Below are positions 1 to 10,447 of a stretch of 64,000 nucleotides of DNA, piece by piece; the first letter of the stretch is position 1, and each line of letters begins with the position of its first letter. Position numbers and translations under genes: made by a program. The stretch lies in assembly GCA_028692255.1 (NCBI GenBank), contig JAQUXS010000003.1, positions 1 through 64,000 on the forward strand, given 5' to 3'. The stretch is from Clostridium sp. Lineage in GTDB: Bacteria; Bacillota; Clostridia; Clostridiales; Clostridiaceae. The notes beneath the pieces are model-generated. The model was not told where the DNA came from. It worked only from the letters and a program-made list of their open reading frames with translations, and did not search any database.

Positions 1-120
1 AGTCTGATTTAGCTCATCGCTATTATTACTAATTAAATTAAATCCTCTTTCGAAGATCCAAAAGAATTTGCTGGTTTATTTTTCTTATCTCTGTTTAATT
101 TTCAAAGATCACTCGCCGCC
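1..120 (-). other. Leader region immediately upstream of a 16S rRNA gene that lies just off the left edge
   Basis: Minus strand reads GATCTTTGAAAATTAAACAGAGATAAG...AAATAAACCAGCAAATTCTTTTGGATC...GATGAGCTAAATCAGACT, resembling clostridial 16S leaders; the 16S itself is not in the window. Confidence 0.7.
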
Positions 121-136
121 ATTAGACAGCTTATAC

Positions 137-165
137 ATAATAACAAATAAATTTCAAAATGTCAA
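137..165 (-). promoter_or_regulatory. sigma-A promoter of the rRNA operon
   Basis: Minus strand TTGACA-N17-TATTAT preceded by an A/T-rich GTTGAAAAAAAGTTA UP-like tract. Confidence 0.75.
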
Positions 166-444
166 TAACTTTTTTTCAACTTATTTTGTTTTGCCTGTCT
201 TGTAACGACAAATAGTATTCTACCATATATACATATATATGCAATGATTATCTTAGATAAAAATTAAATTTATTATGCAATAATCCCTATTTTACTTTAA
301 ATTTCTTCATTGTTCGCATACAGATACACCAGGATTAGTTTTACTTGAATAGACATACTAATCGTCCTTATTCTATGGTTAAATAGATATTGAAGTATTC
401 AATAATGTCAAAAACAAAATAATCCACTGCATATTAATTGTTAT

Positions 445-487
445 AAAAAGAAACTGTTCAAAATTTTATTTTGAACAGTTTCTTTTT
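445..487 (-). terminator. Rho-independent terminator after tRNA-Ala
   Basis: AAAAAGAAACTGTTCAAAAT...ATTTTGAACAGTTTCTTTTT long perfect hairpin. Confidence 0.8.
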
Positions 488-562
488 GGTGGAGATAAAG
501 AGATTCGAACTCTTGACCCCCTGCGTGCAAGGCAGGTGCTCTCCCAGCTGAGCTATACCCCC
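487..562 (-). tRNA. tRNA-Ala (TGC)
   Basis: GGGGGTATAGCTCAGCTGGGAGAGCACCTGCCTTGCACGCAGG...GTTCGAATC...CCA cloverleaf. Confidence 0.95.
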
Positions 563-567
563 ACATA

Positions 568-644
568 TGGTGGACCTTCAGGGACTCGAACCCCAGACCG
601 ACCGGTTATGAGCCGGTTGCTCTAACCAACTGAGCTAAAGATCC
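568..644 (-). tRNA. tRNA with CAT anticodon (Met or Ile2)
   Basis: GGATCTTTAGCTCAGTTGGTTAGAGCAACCGGCTCATAACCGG...GGTTCGAGTCCC...CCA; identity-deciding C34 modification cannot be seen. Confidence 0.9.
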
Positions 645-684
645 ATATATACAATAGCTTTTTTAAAAGCTATTACAGTAAATA

Positions 685-713
685 ATTATATATATATTAA
701 TACATTTTGTCAA
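685..713 (-). promoter_or_regulatory. sigma-A promoter for the tRNA(CAT)-tRNA-Ala unit
   Basis: Minus strand TTGACA-N17-TATAAT. Confidence 0.75.
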
Positions 714-858
714 TAACTTTATAAATAATTTTGCAAATAAAAAATATCCTAAAATACTACAGAAAATCTGAAGGTTCTCTTTATATTGTATATATATTAC
801 ACATAAAGAAACCCAACAAACTTTTCTATATAGGAACATATTTTCCCTATCTATTTTA

Positions 859-2238
859 TTACTTCATTGATTTTACTATATCTTTAAATTCGTTACCTCT
901 AGCCTCAAAATTAGGGAATAAATCAAAACTTGCACAAGCTGGTGATAATGTTACTATATCTCCCTTTTGTGATTCTCTTCTAGCTATAGATGCAGCCTCT
1001 TCTAAATCAGTTGCTCTAAAAATAGGAATATTTATATTTTTTTCACTTATTACTTTTTTAAATGCATCCTCAATTTTTTCTCTAGTATTTCCCATTACAA
1101 TTAATTTTTTTACAAGTTTATATCCTTTTTGTGCTAATGGCTCCAAAGGTATTTTTTTATCATATCCACCTGCAATTAAAATAACTGGTCTATCAAAAGC
1201 ATTTAAACTTGCAAGAGTTCTTGTTGGACTTGTTGCTATAGAATCATTATAATATTTTACCCCTTCTAATTCTCTTATAAATTCTGACCTATGTTCTACC
1301 CCATTAAAATTAACTGCAACTTTTTTCATGCTCTCTAAGCTAGCATCATTTACTGTTGCACAAAATGCAGCAAGGTAATTTTGTACATTATGCATTCCCT
1401 TTATAACTATATCATCTTTGTTGCAAACAAATTTTCCTGATACATATAATTTCCCGTACTCATAATAAGCACCATTATTAACTTTATGATCACTACTGAA
1501 AGTCATAACCTTACCACATGGTTCATTTACCATAGAGTTAGTTATATCATTATCTTCATTTAAAATTGTTATGTCATTTTTGCATTGATATTTAAATATG
1601 TTCTTTTTTGCATCTATATACTCATTCATATCTTTATGAACATTAAGGTGATTTGGACTTAAGTTTGTTATTATAGCAATTTCAGGGGATACATTCATTG
1701 TCATAAGCTGAAAACTAGAAAGTTCAAGTACAACCCTATCATCTTTTCCTATTTGTTCTATATTTGAAAATAATGGAGTACCTATATTTCCTCCAACCCA
1801 TGTTTTATATCCTTCTTCTTTTAATATATTATATATAATAGTTGTAGTAGTGGTCTTTCCATCACTTCCTGTAACACCTATTATCTTGGCAGGACAATAT
1901 TTAACAAACTCCTCCATCTCAGAAGTAATGTAAGTTCCTTCTTCTCTTGCCTTTACAAATGCTGGGCTGTCTATTCTCATTGATGGTGTCTTAAATATTA
2001 CATCAAAACCATTTAACTTATCTAAATAGTTCTCTCCAACTATTAACTTTACACCAAGCTTTTCAAGTTCATCTCCAGTGCTTCCAATCTCACTTCTCTC
2101 TTTTTTGTCAAAAGCTGAAATATTTGCACCTAGTTTTAAAAGATATTTAATTAATGGTCTATTGCTTATTCCTATGCCAACTACGGCTGTTTTTTTGTTT
2201 TCTATAAAATTTTTGAATTCATCAAAATTATTTTTCAT
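859..2238 (-). CDS. murD: UDP-N-acetylmuramoylalanine--D-glutamate ligase
   Basis: ORF 459 aa; [16 protein letters not shown] loop, NHLNVH, Mur ligase architecture. Confidence 0.95.
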   Translation of the reverse strand: MKNNFDEFKNFIENKKTAVVGIGISNRPLIKYLLKLGANISAFDKKERSEIGSTGDELEKLGVKLIVGENYLDKLNGFDVIFKTPSMRIDSPAFVKAREEGTYITSEMEEFVKYCPAKIIGVTGSDGKTTTTTIIYNILKEEGYKTWVGGNIGTPLFSNIEQIGKDDRVVLELSSFQLMTMNVSPEIAIITNLSPNHLNVHKDMNEYIDAKKNIFKYQCKNDITILNEDNDITNSMVNEPCGKVMTFSSDHKVNNGAYYEYGKLYVSGKFVCNKDDIVIKGMHNVQNYLAAFCATVNDASLESMKKVAVNFNGVEHRSEFIRELEGVKYYNDSIATSPTRTLASLNAFDRPVILIAGGYDKKIPLEPLAQKGYKLVKKLIVMGNTREKIEDAFKKVISEKNINIPIFRATDLEEAASIARRESQKGDIVTLSPACASFDLFPNFEARGNEFKDIVKSMK

Positions 2239-2384
2239 ATTTCATGTTTACCCCCAAATATTTTATATTTTATTTATTAATTATAACACTTTGCTGTAAT
2301 TAATAAACAAATACAACCATATAATTTCACATTTTGTAACATAACCATTACAAATTAAAAGTTTTAAAATTTTACTGCATGTCC

Positions 2385-2414
2385 TTGCAAACAACTATTG
2401 TCCTATGCTATACT
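2385..2414 (+). promoter_or_regulatory. sigma-A promoter of candidate sRNA
   Basis: TTGCAA-N18-TATACT with extended TGC before the -10. Confidence 0.55.
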
Positions 2415-2420
2415 AATAAA

Positions 2421-2530
2421 GTGCCGTAAGGAAAACATTAATATAATTCCCCAAGTTTTAATTAAACATATAACATATCCCCATGATTAAACCCTAAATT
2501 AGCTGAATGATTATTCAGCTAATTTTTTTA
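2421..2530 (+). ncRNA. Candidate orphan small RNA (~110 nt)
   Basis: Promoter immediately upstream; ends in a perfect 10-bp hairpin TTAGCTGAAT/ATTCAGCTAA plus T7; no ORF of useful size; two CCCC motifs; antisense to the flanking gene direction. Confidence 0.5.
2499..2529 (+). terminator. Rho-independent terminator
   Basis: TTAGCTGAAT gatt ATTCAGCTAA TTTTTTT. Confidence 0.75.
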
Positions 2531-2628
2531 TACTTTTTTAGTTAAAAACATGTCTACAATTATAAAAGAGATTCCAAGCATCAGCCTAGAACCTCCTTTA
2601 TTTACACCTAAATGTAAGTTTCACTTTA

Positions 2629-4023
2629 TTATTTTACTTGAATCTTTTCATATAGGAATTTATCTATTTCGTCTATCTTTATTCTAACTTGATCCATTGT
2701 ATCTCTATCTCTTACAGTTACAGTTTCATCTTCAAGAGTGTCAAAGTCTACAGTTATACAGTATGGAGTTCCTGCTTCGTCTTCTCTTCTATATCTTTTT
2801 CCTATACTTCCTGCTTCATCATAATCTATATTGTATTTTTCACTTAATTTATCATATACTTCTAGTGCCTTGTCTTTTAATTTCTTGCTTAGTGGAAGTA
2901 CTGCTGCCTTATAAGGAGCTAATGCTGGGTGAAGGTGAAGTACATTTCTAGTTTCTCCATTTTCAAGTTCTTCTTCATCATAAGCATCTACTAAAAATGC
3001 AAGGGTAACTCTATCTGCACCAAGTGAAGGTTCAATTACATATGGTATATACTTTTCATGCGTTTCAGGATCCATATAACTTAAATCCTGTCCTGAATGC
3101 TCACTGTGTCTTCCAAGATCATAATCAGTTCTATCAGCTATTCCCCAAAGCTCACCCCAACCAAATGGGAATTTATATTCCAAATCACAAGTTGCTTTAC
3201 TATAAAAAATAAGTTCTTCTTTTGCGTGGTTTCTTTCTCTTATATTTTCATCATTAATTCCTAAACTCTTAAGGAAATTATGGCTGTAATTTTTCCAGTA
3301 TTCAAACCACTGCATGTCAGTACCTGGTTTACAGAAAAATTCAAGTTCCATCTGTTCAAATTCTCTTGTTCTGAAAGTAAAGTTTCCTGGTGTTATTTCG
3401 TTTCTGAAAGCTTTACCAATTTGTCCTATTCCAAATGGCACTTTCTTTCTTGATGTTCTTTGAACATTTTTAAAGTTTACAAATATACCTTGAGCAGTTT
3501 CTGGTCTTAAATATACTTCTGATTTTGCATCTTCTGTTACACCTTGAAAAGTTTTAAACATCAAATTAAAGTTTCTTATCTCTGTAAAATTATTTTTACC
3601 GCAATTAGGACATACTATATTGTGGTCTTTTATATAAGACTCTAATTTTTCATTTGACCATCCATCTGCGCTGGCATTTTCATCTCCATGTTCAGTCATG
3701 TAGTTTTCAATTACTTTATCTGCTCTAAATCTTGTTTTACATTCTTTACAATCCATTAATGGATCAGAAAATCCGCCTACATGTCCTGTGGCAACCCATA
3801 CTTCTCTATTCATAAGTATTGAACTATCAATACCAACATTATAGTGGTTTTCCTGTACAAACTTTTTCCACCATAATTTTTTTACATTATTTTTAAGTTC
3901 TGATCCAAGAGGGCCGTAATCCCATGAGTTTGCAAGTCCTCCATAAATTTCAGATCCTGGAAATATAAATCCTCTATTTTTAGCAAGTGATACTACTTTT
4001 TCCATCGTTTTTTTAAAAGCCAT
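2629..4023 (-). CDS. glyS: Glycyl-tRNA synthetase (single-chain type)
   Basis: 464 aa; class II synthetase motifs, C-x2-C and C-x2-C zinc-like pairs, glycine T-box upstream. Confidence 0.95.
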   Translation of the reverse strand: MAFKKTMEKVVSLAKNRGFIFPGSEIYGGLANSWDYGPLGSELKNNVKKLWWKKFVQENHYNVGIDSSILMNREVWVATGHVGGFSDPLMDCKECKTRFRADKVIENYMTEHGDENASADGWSNEKLESYIKDHNIVCPNCGKNNFTEIRNFNLMFKTFQGVTEDAKSEVYLRPETAQGIFVNFKNVQRTSRKKVPFGIGQIGKAFRNEITPGNFTFRTREFEQMELEFFCKPGTDMQWFEYWKNYSHNFLKSLGINDENIRERNHAKEELIFYSKATCDLEYKFPFGWGELWGIADRTDYDLGRHSEHSGQDLSYMDPETHEKYIPYVIEPSLGADRVTLAFLVDAYDEEELENGETRNVLHLHPALAPYKAAVLPLSKKLKDKALEVYDKLSEKYNIDYDEAGSIGKRYRREDEAGTPYCITVDFDTLEDETVTVRDRDTMDQVRIKIDEIDKFLYEKIQVK

Positions 4024-4058
4024 ATTTGTATCCTCCTATATTTATAAATTTATATAAA

Positions 4059-4235
4059 AAAAAGGCCAATACCTTAAGGGACGAAAGTTACTTCCGCGGT
4101 TCCACCCTTATTGGCATTAGCCCTACTTTATCTTGTTTACACTCAAAAGTTCCTTTTACTTATAAAATCTAACTGTTTCCACCAAGCACAGCCTCTCTTT
4201 GAGATTTTAAAAGTTACTTTTCTCTATCATCATGT
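4059..4235 (-). promoter_or_regulatory. T-box leader of glyS
   Basis: Minus strand AGGGTGGAACCGCGG T-box sequence (4093-4107) within GCCAATA...TATTGGC + T8 terminator; stem I with GGA followed by A at the inferred specifier position. Confidence 0.92.
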
Positions 4236-4281
4236 AATATATTAAATTCTGCTTAAGTTAATTCTTATCAAAAAATAAAAA

Positions 4282-4357
4282 TGGCTCCGCGAAAAGGATT
4301 CGAACCTTCAACCTATCGGTTAACAGCCGAGTGCTCCACCGTTGAGCTATCGCGGAA
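4282..4357 (-). tRNA. tRNA-Asn (GTT)
   Basis: TTCCGCGATAGCTCAACGGTGGAGCACTCGGCTGTTAACCGA...GGTTCGAATCC...CCA. Confidence 0.95.
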
Positions 4358-4527
4358 TGACTACAATATCTATTATAGTGATTTTCATACAAAAAGCAAT
4401 AGTTTTTTGAAAAATTATTTATATTAAAATAAAAATCTTAATACTTTGTGTAAAAAAATAGCCAATCCCCAATAAATACATAATTGCAATGCAATTAATA
4501 TAAATTGTAAACTGACCATTAATTATC

Positions 4528-6063
4528 TTAAAGAGGTTTCATTGTTGGGAATAAAATTACATCTCTTATAGAATATGAATTTGTAAGGAACATTACAAGT
4601 CTATCTATTCCCATTCCCATTCCACCTGTTGGAGGCATACCTATTTCAAGAGCATTTAAGAAATCTTCATCCATCATGTAAGCTTCATCGTCTCCAAGTT
4701 CTCTTTCACGAAGCTGCTGCATAAATCTTTCTCTCTGCACAATAGGGTCATTTAATTCAGAATATGCATTACATAATTCTCTTCCATATGCAAAGCCTTC
4801 AAATCTTTCAGTTAGTTTATCATTTCCTCTCTTCTTCTTAGTAAGAGGTGAAACTTCAACTGGATAATCATATATGAAAGTAGGTTGCATTAACTTTTCT
4901 TCGCAGAAAGCTTCGAAGAATTCATTTAATAAATCACCTCTAGTACAGTCTTTCATTTCCTTCTTTGGAGTTATACCTTTTTCAGCTGCTATCTTTCTAG
5001 CATCTTCATCTGTTTCAATAGCATTAAAGTCAACACCAGAATACTGTTTTACAGCATCTGTCATCGTAAGTCTTCTCCATGGTGGAGCAAAATCTATTTC
5101 TGCATCCTGATAAGTTACTTTTGTTGTACCAAGCACTTTTTCACATACATAAGCAACCATATTTTCAGTTATTTCCATCATATCATTATAATCTGCATAA
5201 GCTTCATATAGTTCTATTGATGTATATTCAGGATTATGTCTTATATCTGTACCTTCATTTCTGAAGTTCTTTCCTATTTCATATACTTTTTCAAAACCAC
5301 CTACTATTAATCTCTTAAGATATAACTCAGTTGCTATTCTAAGGTACATATCTATATTAAGAGCATTGTGATGTGTTTCAAATGGCTTTGCTGCAGCTCC
5401 CCCTGCTATTGGTGAAAGGATTGGAGTTTCAACTTCTAAGAAATCCTTATTGTCCAAGAATTCTCTTATAGTTCTTATTATTGATGTTCTCTTTAAAAAT
5501 GTATCTCTTACTTCTTGATTTATTATAAGATCAACATATCTTTCCCTGTATTTTAAATCAGGATCTTTAAGTCCATGAAATTTTTCTGGAAGAGGTTTAA
5601 GGGATTTTGCAATAAGTTCAAAATCTGTTATATGAACAGTTATTTCACCTGTCTTTGTTTTAAATACTCTTCCTGTTATTGCTACAAAATCACCAAGATC
5701 AAGAGTTTTGTAGAATTTTAATTTTTCTTCTCCTACATCATCTATTTTAATATACATCTGCATTTTGCCGTATCTATCAAATAAATCTGAGAAGCCAGCT
5801 TTTCCATGTACTCTTTTAGACATAAGTCTTCCAGCTATCTTAACAGTTTTGCCTTCAAGTTCATCATAATTATCTGATATTTGCTTAGAAGTGTGAGTTC
5901 TTTCAACTTTATAAACATCAAAAGGATCCTGTCCTTTTTCCTGAAGTTCAGCAAGTTTGTCTCTTCTTTCCTTCAGTAAATTATTCATTTCCTTTTCAGC
6001 TTTTTCAGCCATTCTCTTAGCTTTAATTTGTTCTTTTGTCAATTGCTTTCCTTCATTTGACAT
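4528..6063 (-). CDS. lysS: Lysyl-tRNA synthetase (class II)
   Basis: 511 aa; [32 protein letters not shown] motifs. Confidence 0.97.
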   Translation of the reverse strand: MSNEGKQLTKEQIKAKRMAEKAEKEMNNLLKERRDKLAELQEKGQDPFDVYKVERTHTSKQISDNYDELEGKTVKIAGRLMSKRVHGKAGFSDLFDRYGKMQMYIKIDDVGEEKLKFYKTLDLGDFVAITGRVFKTKTGEITVHITDFELIAKSLKPLPEKFHGLKDPDLKYRERYVDLIINQEVRDTFLKRTSIIRTIREFLDNKDFLEVETPILSPIAGGAAAKPFETHHNALNIDMYLRIATELYLKRLIVGGFEKVYEIGKNFRNEGTDIRHNPEYTSIELYEAYADYNDMMEITENMVAYVCEKVLGTTKVTYQDAEIDFAPPWRRLTMTDAVKQYSGVDFNAIETDEDARKIAAEKGITPKKEMKDCTRGDLLNEFFEAFCEEKLMQPTFIYDYPVEVSPLTKKKRGNDKLTERFEGFAYGRELCNAYSELNDPIVQRERFMQQLRERELGDDEAYMMDEDFLNALEIGMPPTGGMGMGIDRLVMFLTNSYSIRDVILFPTMKPL

Positions 6064-6079
6064 TTTCTAACCTCCAGTG

Positions 6080-6559
6080 TTATCTTGTTACATTTAGTAT
6101 TTCAAACTTGCTTACTCCATCTGGTACTTGAACCTCTACAATGTCTCCTGTTTTCTTGCCTATTAGTGCACTTCCAATAGGTGACTCGTTAGAAATTTTA
6201 TTTTCAATAGGGCTAACCTCAGCAGATCCCACTATTTTAAATTCAACTTCTTCATCAAATTCATAATCTTTTACTTTGACAACAGAGCCAACATTTACAA
6301 TGTCTTTTTCAATTTCTGATTCATCTACTATCTTAGCATTTTTAAGCATATTTTCAAGTTGTATAATTCTTCCTTCAAGAAAAGCCTGATCGTTCTTAGC
6401 TTCATCATATTCTGAGTTTTCACTTAAATCCCCAAAAGACAATGCAACCTTTATTTTTTCTGTAACTTCTTTTCTTCTTGTAGTTTTAAGATATTCAAGT
6501 TCATTCTCTAATTTTTTCATTCCCTCATAGGTCATAACATATTTCTTTGATTCGCTCAT
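6080..6559 (-). CDS. greA: Transcription elongation factor GreA
   Basis: GreA family; start set at MSESKKYV (RBS AAGGGGAG at 6567-6577) rather than the track's 6583. Confidence 0.93.
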   Translation of the reverse strand: MSESKKYVMTYEGMKKLENELEYLKTTRRKEVTEKIKVALSFGDLSENSEYDEAKNDQAFLEGRIIQLENMLKNAKIVDESEIEKDIVNVGSVVKVKDYEFDEEVEFKIVGSAEVSPIENKISNESPIGSALIGKKTGDIVEVQVPDGVSKFEILNVTR

Positions 6560-6575
6560 ATTATATCTCCCCTTC

Positions 6576-6638
6576 TTAAACATATAATAATGCCCATAAG
6601 CAATAATATATACACATATAAATAAAAATAACGACCAC
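6576..6638 (-). CDS. Candidate 20-aa hydrophobic small peptide/uORF upstream of greA ([20 protein letters not shown])
   Basis: GTG start 6 nt after AAGGAG (6645-6650); stop abuts greA RBS. Confidence 0.3.
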   Translation of the reverse strand: MVVIFIYMCIYYCLWALLYV

Positions 6639-6780
6639 TATAATCTCCTTCTATATGTAGTCATTTACGTAATTATAAAACAGCCTATTTATGTTGTCAA
6701 TATTTATTGCAAACTATGTGCAGCTAACTTTTATATAATTATATTGTAATATACATCCATATAATGCTATTAATATTTAT

Positions 6781-7749
6781 TTATTTTTCACAAAATTCAT
6801 CTCTGTAATTAGTGAGAATTTCAATTACCTTTTCACTGCTATCTTCACAATTCACAGCATTTCTTATATATGCTGAATTCTTAATTCCTTTTATATACCA
6901 GGATATATGTTTTCTCATTTCCCTGACAGCTCTTTCACCATAGAAATCAAATGCAAGTTTGAAATGTTCTATACAAACATCTACTATTTCATAAGATGAT
7001 GGAAATTTAACTTCCTCGCCATTTAATTTTTGTTGTATCTGTTTAAAAAGCCATGGATTCCCCCTTGCTCCTCTTGCAATCATTATCCCATCACAATTTG
7101 TTTTCTGTTTCATTTCAAAAGCATCTTCTGTAGAAAAAACATCTCCATTTCCTATAACAGGGATTAAAACAGCATCTTTTACTGATTTTATTATGTTCCA
7201 ATCAGCTTTTCCTTCGTACATCTGCTGTCTAGTTCTACCATGCACAGCTATAGCATCAGCACCAGCATCTTCTATAACTTTTGCAAACTCCACTGCATTT
7301 ATATGCTCTTCATCAAATCCTTTTCTAAATTTTACAGTTACAGGCTTTTTAGAAGCTTTTTTTACTTCCTGCACAATATCATGTGCAAGCTTTGGATTTT
7401 TCATAAGTGCAGATCCATCACCATTTTTTACTATTTTAGGTGCAGGACATCCCATATTTATATCCACTAAACATATATCATCATTATCATTAAAGTGGTC
7501 ACATGCCTTTGCCATTACATATGGATCACTTCCAAAGATCTGTACAGCTGCTGGTACTTCATATGGAGATGTTATAAGCATATCTTCTGTTTTTTCATTA
7601 TCATAATAAAGGGCTTTTGCACTTACCATCTCAGTATATACAAGGCCACACCCCATTTTTTTACATATGCTTCTGAATATAGTATCAGTTACTCCTGCCA
7701 TAGGTGCTAAAAAAACATTGTTGTTAAACTTTAAATTGGCTATATCCAT
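6781..7749 (-). CDS. dus: tRNA-dihydrouridine synthase (DusB-like)
   Basis: 322 aa; NMGCPAPKIVKNGDGSALMKNP, VHGRTRQQMYEGKADW. Confidence 0.95.
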   Translation of the reverse strand: MDIANLKFNNNVFLAPMAGVTDTIFRSICKKMGCGLVYTEMVSAKALYYDNEKTEDMLITSPYEVPAAVQIFGSDPYVMAKACDHFNDNDDICLVDINMGCPAPKIVKNGDGSALMKNPKLAHDIVQEVKKASKKPVTVKFRKGFDEEHINAVEFAKVIEDAGADAIAVHGRTRQQMYEGKADWNIIKSVKDAVLIPVIGNGDVFSTEDAFEMKQKTNCDGIMIARGARGNPWLFKQIQQKLNGEEVKFPSSYEIVDVCIEHFKLAFDFYGERAVREMRKHISWYIKGIKNSAYIRNAVNCEDSSEKVIEILTNYRDEFCEK

Positions 7750-7757
7750 GATATCAC

Positions 7758-8537
7758 CTACTTTTTGTTCTTTTCATATATTATTCTAAGTCCCTCCAAA
7801 GTCAAAAATGGATGAATAGCATCAACATATTTTGACTCTTCACTTATCAGCTTTGCAAGACCACCTGTTGCTACTACAAATACATTCTTTTCCCCTATGC
7901 TTTCCATTTCACTTTTCATTTTTCTTACAATATACTCAACCTGACCTATGTATCCATATACAATACCTGCTTGCATACTTGTTACTGTGTTTTTACATAT
8001 AGTGGTGTTAGGTTTTAAGAGTTCAACTCTTGGAAGCTTTGCTGCCCTTTGGAAAAGAGCATCTGAAGCAATTTTTATTCCTGGACATATTGAACCACCT
8101 AAATAATCTCCATTTTGCCTTATAGCACAAAATGTAGTTGCTGTTCCAAAATCAATTACTATTAAAGGTTTTTTATATATTTCATGGGCTGCTACAGCAT
8201 TCACGATTCTATCTGCACCAACTTCTCTTGGATTGTCATATTTTATATTTATACCTGTCTTCACACCTGGTCCAACAACTATAGGTAATATTTTAAAATA
8301 TTTTCTCACCATGTGTTCTAAAGAATACATTATATTTGGAACAACAGAAGACATTATTACTCCTTCTATTGCATCTATTTTTATATCTGCAAGTTTAAAT
8401 AAATTTACAAATTGTATTCCATACTCATCTGCTGACCTTATGGTTTGAGTTGAAAGCCGCCACTCAGAAATAAGTTCTGTACCTCTATATACACCAACAA
8501 CAATATTACTATTTCCAACATCAAGAACTAATATCAC
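7758..8537 (-). CDS. coaX: Type III pantothenate kinase
   Basis: [18 protein letters not shown]-terminus; start revised to GTG at 8537 with RBS AAGGGG, since the track N-terminus overlaps a terminator hairpin. Confidence 0.9.
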   Translation of the reverse strand: MILVLDVGNSNIVVGVYRGTELISEWRLSTQTIRSADEYGIQFVNLFKLADIKIDAIEGVIMSSVVPNIMYSLEHMVRKYFKILPIVVGPGVKTGINIKYDNPREVGADRIVNAVAAHEIYKKPLIVIDFGTATTFCAIRQNGDYLGGSICPGIKIASDALFQRAAKLPRVELLKPNTTICKNTVTSMQAGIVYGYIGQVEYIVRKMKSEMESIGEKNVFVVATGGLAKLISEESKYVDAIHPFLTLEGLRIIYEKNKK

Positions 8538-8551
8538 AGGTAACCCACCCC

Positions 8552-8594
8552 TTAAAAAATCATAAGAGCGGCTTTTTAAAGCCACCCTTCATGA
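8552..8594 (-). terminator. Terminator-like hairpin after fhs
   Basis: Minus strand CATGAAGGGTGGCTTT/AAAGCCGCTCTTATG (with G-U pairs) followed by ATTTTTTAAG. Confidence 0.6.
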
Positions 8595-8646
8595 ATAATT
8601 AAAATATAATAATTTTATTTTAACAATTTAAGTTTGTTTGGTCAAG

Positions 8647-10317
8647 TTAAAATAAACCTACGATATTACCATCTTCATCAATATCCATTTTTTGTGCTGC
8701 AGGTACTTTTGGAAGCCCTGGCATAGTCATAACATTACCTGTTAACACTACAATAAAGCCAGCTCCGTTTGATATTCTAACTTCACGCACATTTATTTTA
8801 AACCCACTTGGTCTTCCAAGTAAACTAGGATCGTCGGATAGTGAGTATTGAGTCTTTGCAACACATACAGGAAGTTTATCCATTTCAAATTTTTCAAGAT
8901 CTGCAATTTGCTTTTTTGCTGCCCTGTCATATGTAACTCCGTCAGCTCCATAAATCTCTTTTGCTATTATATCAAGTTTTTCTTTTATACTAAGTTTTAC
9001 ATCATATAAAACTTTAAAATTACTTTCTTCGTTTTCTACTACGTTAAGTACTTTATCTGCTAAGTCAAGTCCACCTTCTGAACCTTTTCCCCAAACTTCA
9101 GTAAGTGATGATTTAACACCTAATTTTGCACAATAATCTTCGATAAATTTAAGTTCCTCTTCACTATCAGTTACAAACTTATTTATTGCAACAACTACAG
9201 GCACTCCATATTTTTTAATATTTTCTATCTGCTTTTGAAGATTTGTTATACCTTTCTTAAGTGCATCCATATTAGGATTATTAAGTTCGTCTTTCTTTGC
9301 ACCACCATGATGTTTTAGTGCTCTTACTGTAGCAACTATTACTGTACAATCTGGCTTTAATTTACCATATCTGCATTTTATATCAAAGAATTTTTCAGCT
9401 CCAAGATCAGCTCCAAAACCTGCTTCTGTAACTGTGTAATCTGAAAGTTTTAATGCAGTTTTAGTAGCAAGTATACTATTGCATCCATGTGCTATATTTG
9501 CAAAGGGCCCTCCGTGGATTATTGCAGGAGTATTTTCAAGAGTCTGAACAAGATTTGGCTTTATTGCATCTTTCATTAAAAGTGCCATAGCACCTTGTAC
9601 CTCTAAGTCTTTACAATATACTGGATTACCATCTAAATCATAAGCTACAAGTATTTTTCCCATTCTTTCCTTTAAATCCATAAGATTTGTTGAAAGACAT
9701 AGTATTGCCATGATTTCAGATGCAACAGTTATCATAAAACTATCTTCTCTTGGGAAACCATTTACTTTTGCTCCTAGACCAACAACAATTTGTCTAAGTG
9801 CTCTATCATTCATGTCCATTACTCTTTTGAAAACTATTCTTCTTACATCAATTCTTAATTTATTTCCTTGATGTACATGGTTATCAATAGCTGCACATAA
9901 AAGATTATTTGATGAAGTTATTGCATGCATATCACCTGTAAAATGTAAATTTATATCTTCCATTGGTACAACCTGTGCATATCCGCCACCTGCTGCTCCA
10001 CCTTTTATACCAAATACAGGTCCAAGTGAAGGTTCTCTAAGTGCAATTAAAACATTTTTCCCCTTCTTTTTAAGTGCATCTCCAAGTCCAACAGTTACAG
10101 TTGATTTTCCTTCACCTGCAGGTGTTGGATTAATAGCTGTTACGAGAATAAGCTTACCATTAGCTTTATCTTCTCTGCTCTTTAAAGTGTTTAAAGATAT
10201 TTTACACTTATATTTTCCGTATAATTCTATATCATCTTCGTTAAGTCCAATTTTTTCAGCTATTTTATAAATAGGTTCCATTTTTGCATCTTGTGCAATT
10301 TCAATATCAGATTTCAT
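8647..10317 (-). CDS. fhs: Formate--tetrahydrofolate ligase
   Basis: 556 aa; [31 protein letters not shown]. Confidence 0.97.
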   Translation of the reverse strand: MKSDIEIAQDAKMEPIYKIAEKIGLNEDDIELYGKYKCKISLNTLKSREDKANGKLILVTAINPTPAGEGKSTVTVGLGDALKKKGKNVLIALREPSLGPVFGIKGGAAGGGYAQVVPMEDINLHFTGDMHAITSSNNLLCAAIDNHVHQGNKLRIDVRRIVFKRVMDMNDRALRQIVVGLGAKVNGFPREDSFMITVASEIMAILCLSTNLMDLKERMGKILVAYDLDGNPVYCKDLEVQGAMALLMKDAIKPNLVQTLENTPAIIHGGPFANIAHGCNSILATKTALKLSDYTVTEAGFGADLGAEKFFDIKCRYGKLKPDCTVIVATVRALKHHGGAKKDELNNPNMDALKKGITNLQKQIENIKKYGVPVVVAINKFVTDSEEELKFIEDYCAKLGVKSSLTEVWGKGSEGGLDLADKVLNVVENEESNFKVLYDVKLSIKEKLDIIAKEIYGADGVTYDRAAKKQIADLEKFEMDKLPVCVAKTQYSLSDDPSLLGRPSGFKINVREVRISNGAGFIVVLTGNVMTMPGLPKVPAAQKMDIDEDGNIVGLF

Positions 10318-10414
10318 CTTTACAAACGCCCCTTTGTAATAAACTTATTGTTCCTTCGATTAAATATTATATCACATAGTGAGTCCATATTATATGGATT
10401 TTACGAACAATATC

Positions 10415-10445
10415 AAAAAACAGGAACATAACGTTCCTGTTTTTT
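10415..10445 (-). terminator. Terminator downstream of ftsH
   Basis: AAAAAACAGGAACataacGTTCCTGTTTTTT. Confidence 0.8.
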
Positions 10446-10447
10446 AA

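Noticed and set aside
731-1252. 173-aa plus-strand ORF
   Set aside because: Antisense to murD, which has clear family motifs; low-complexity translation and no sensible RBS
7193-7606. 137-aa plus-strand ORF
   Set aside because: Antisense shadow of dus; typical AT-rich codon mirror ORF
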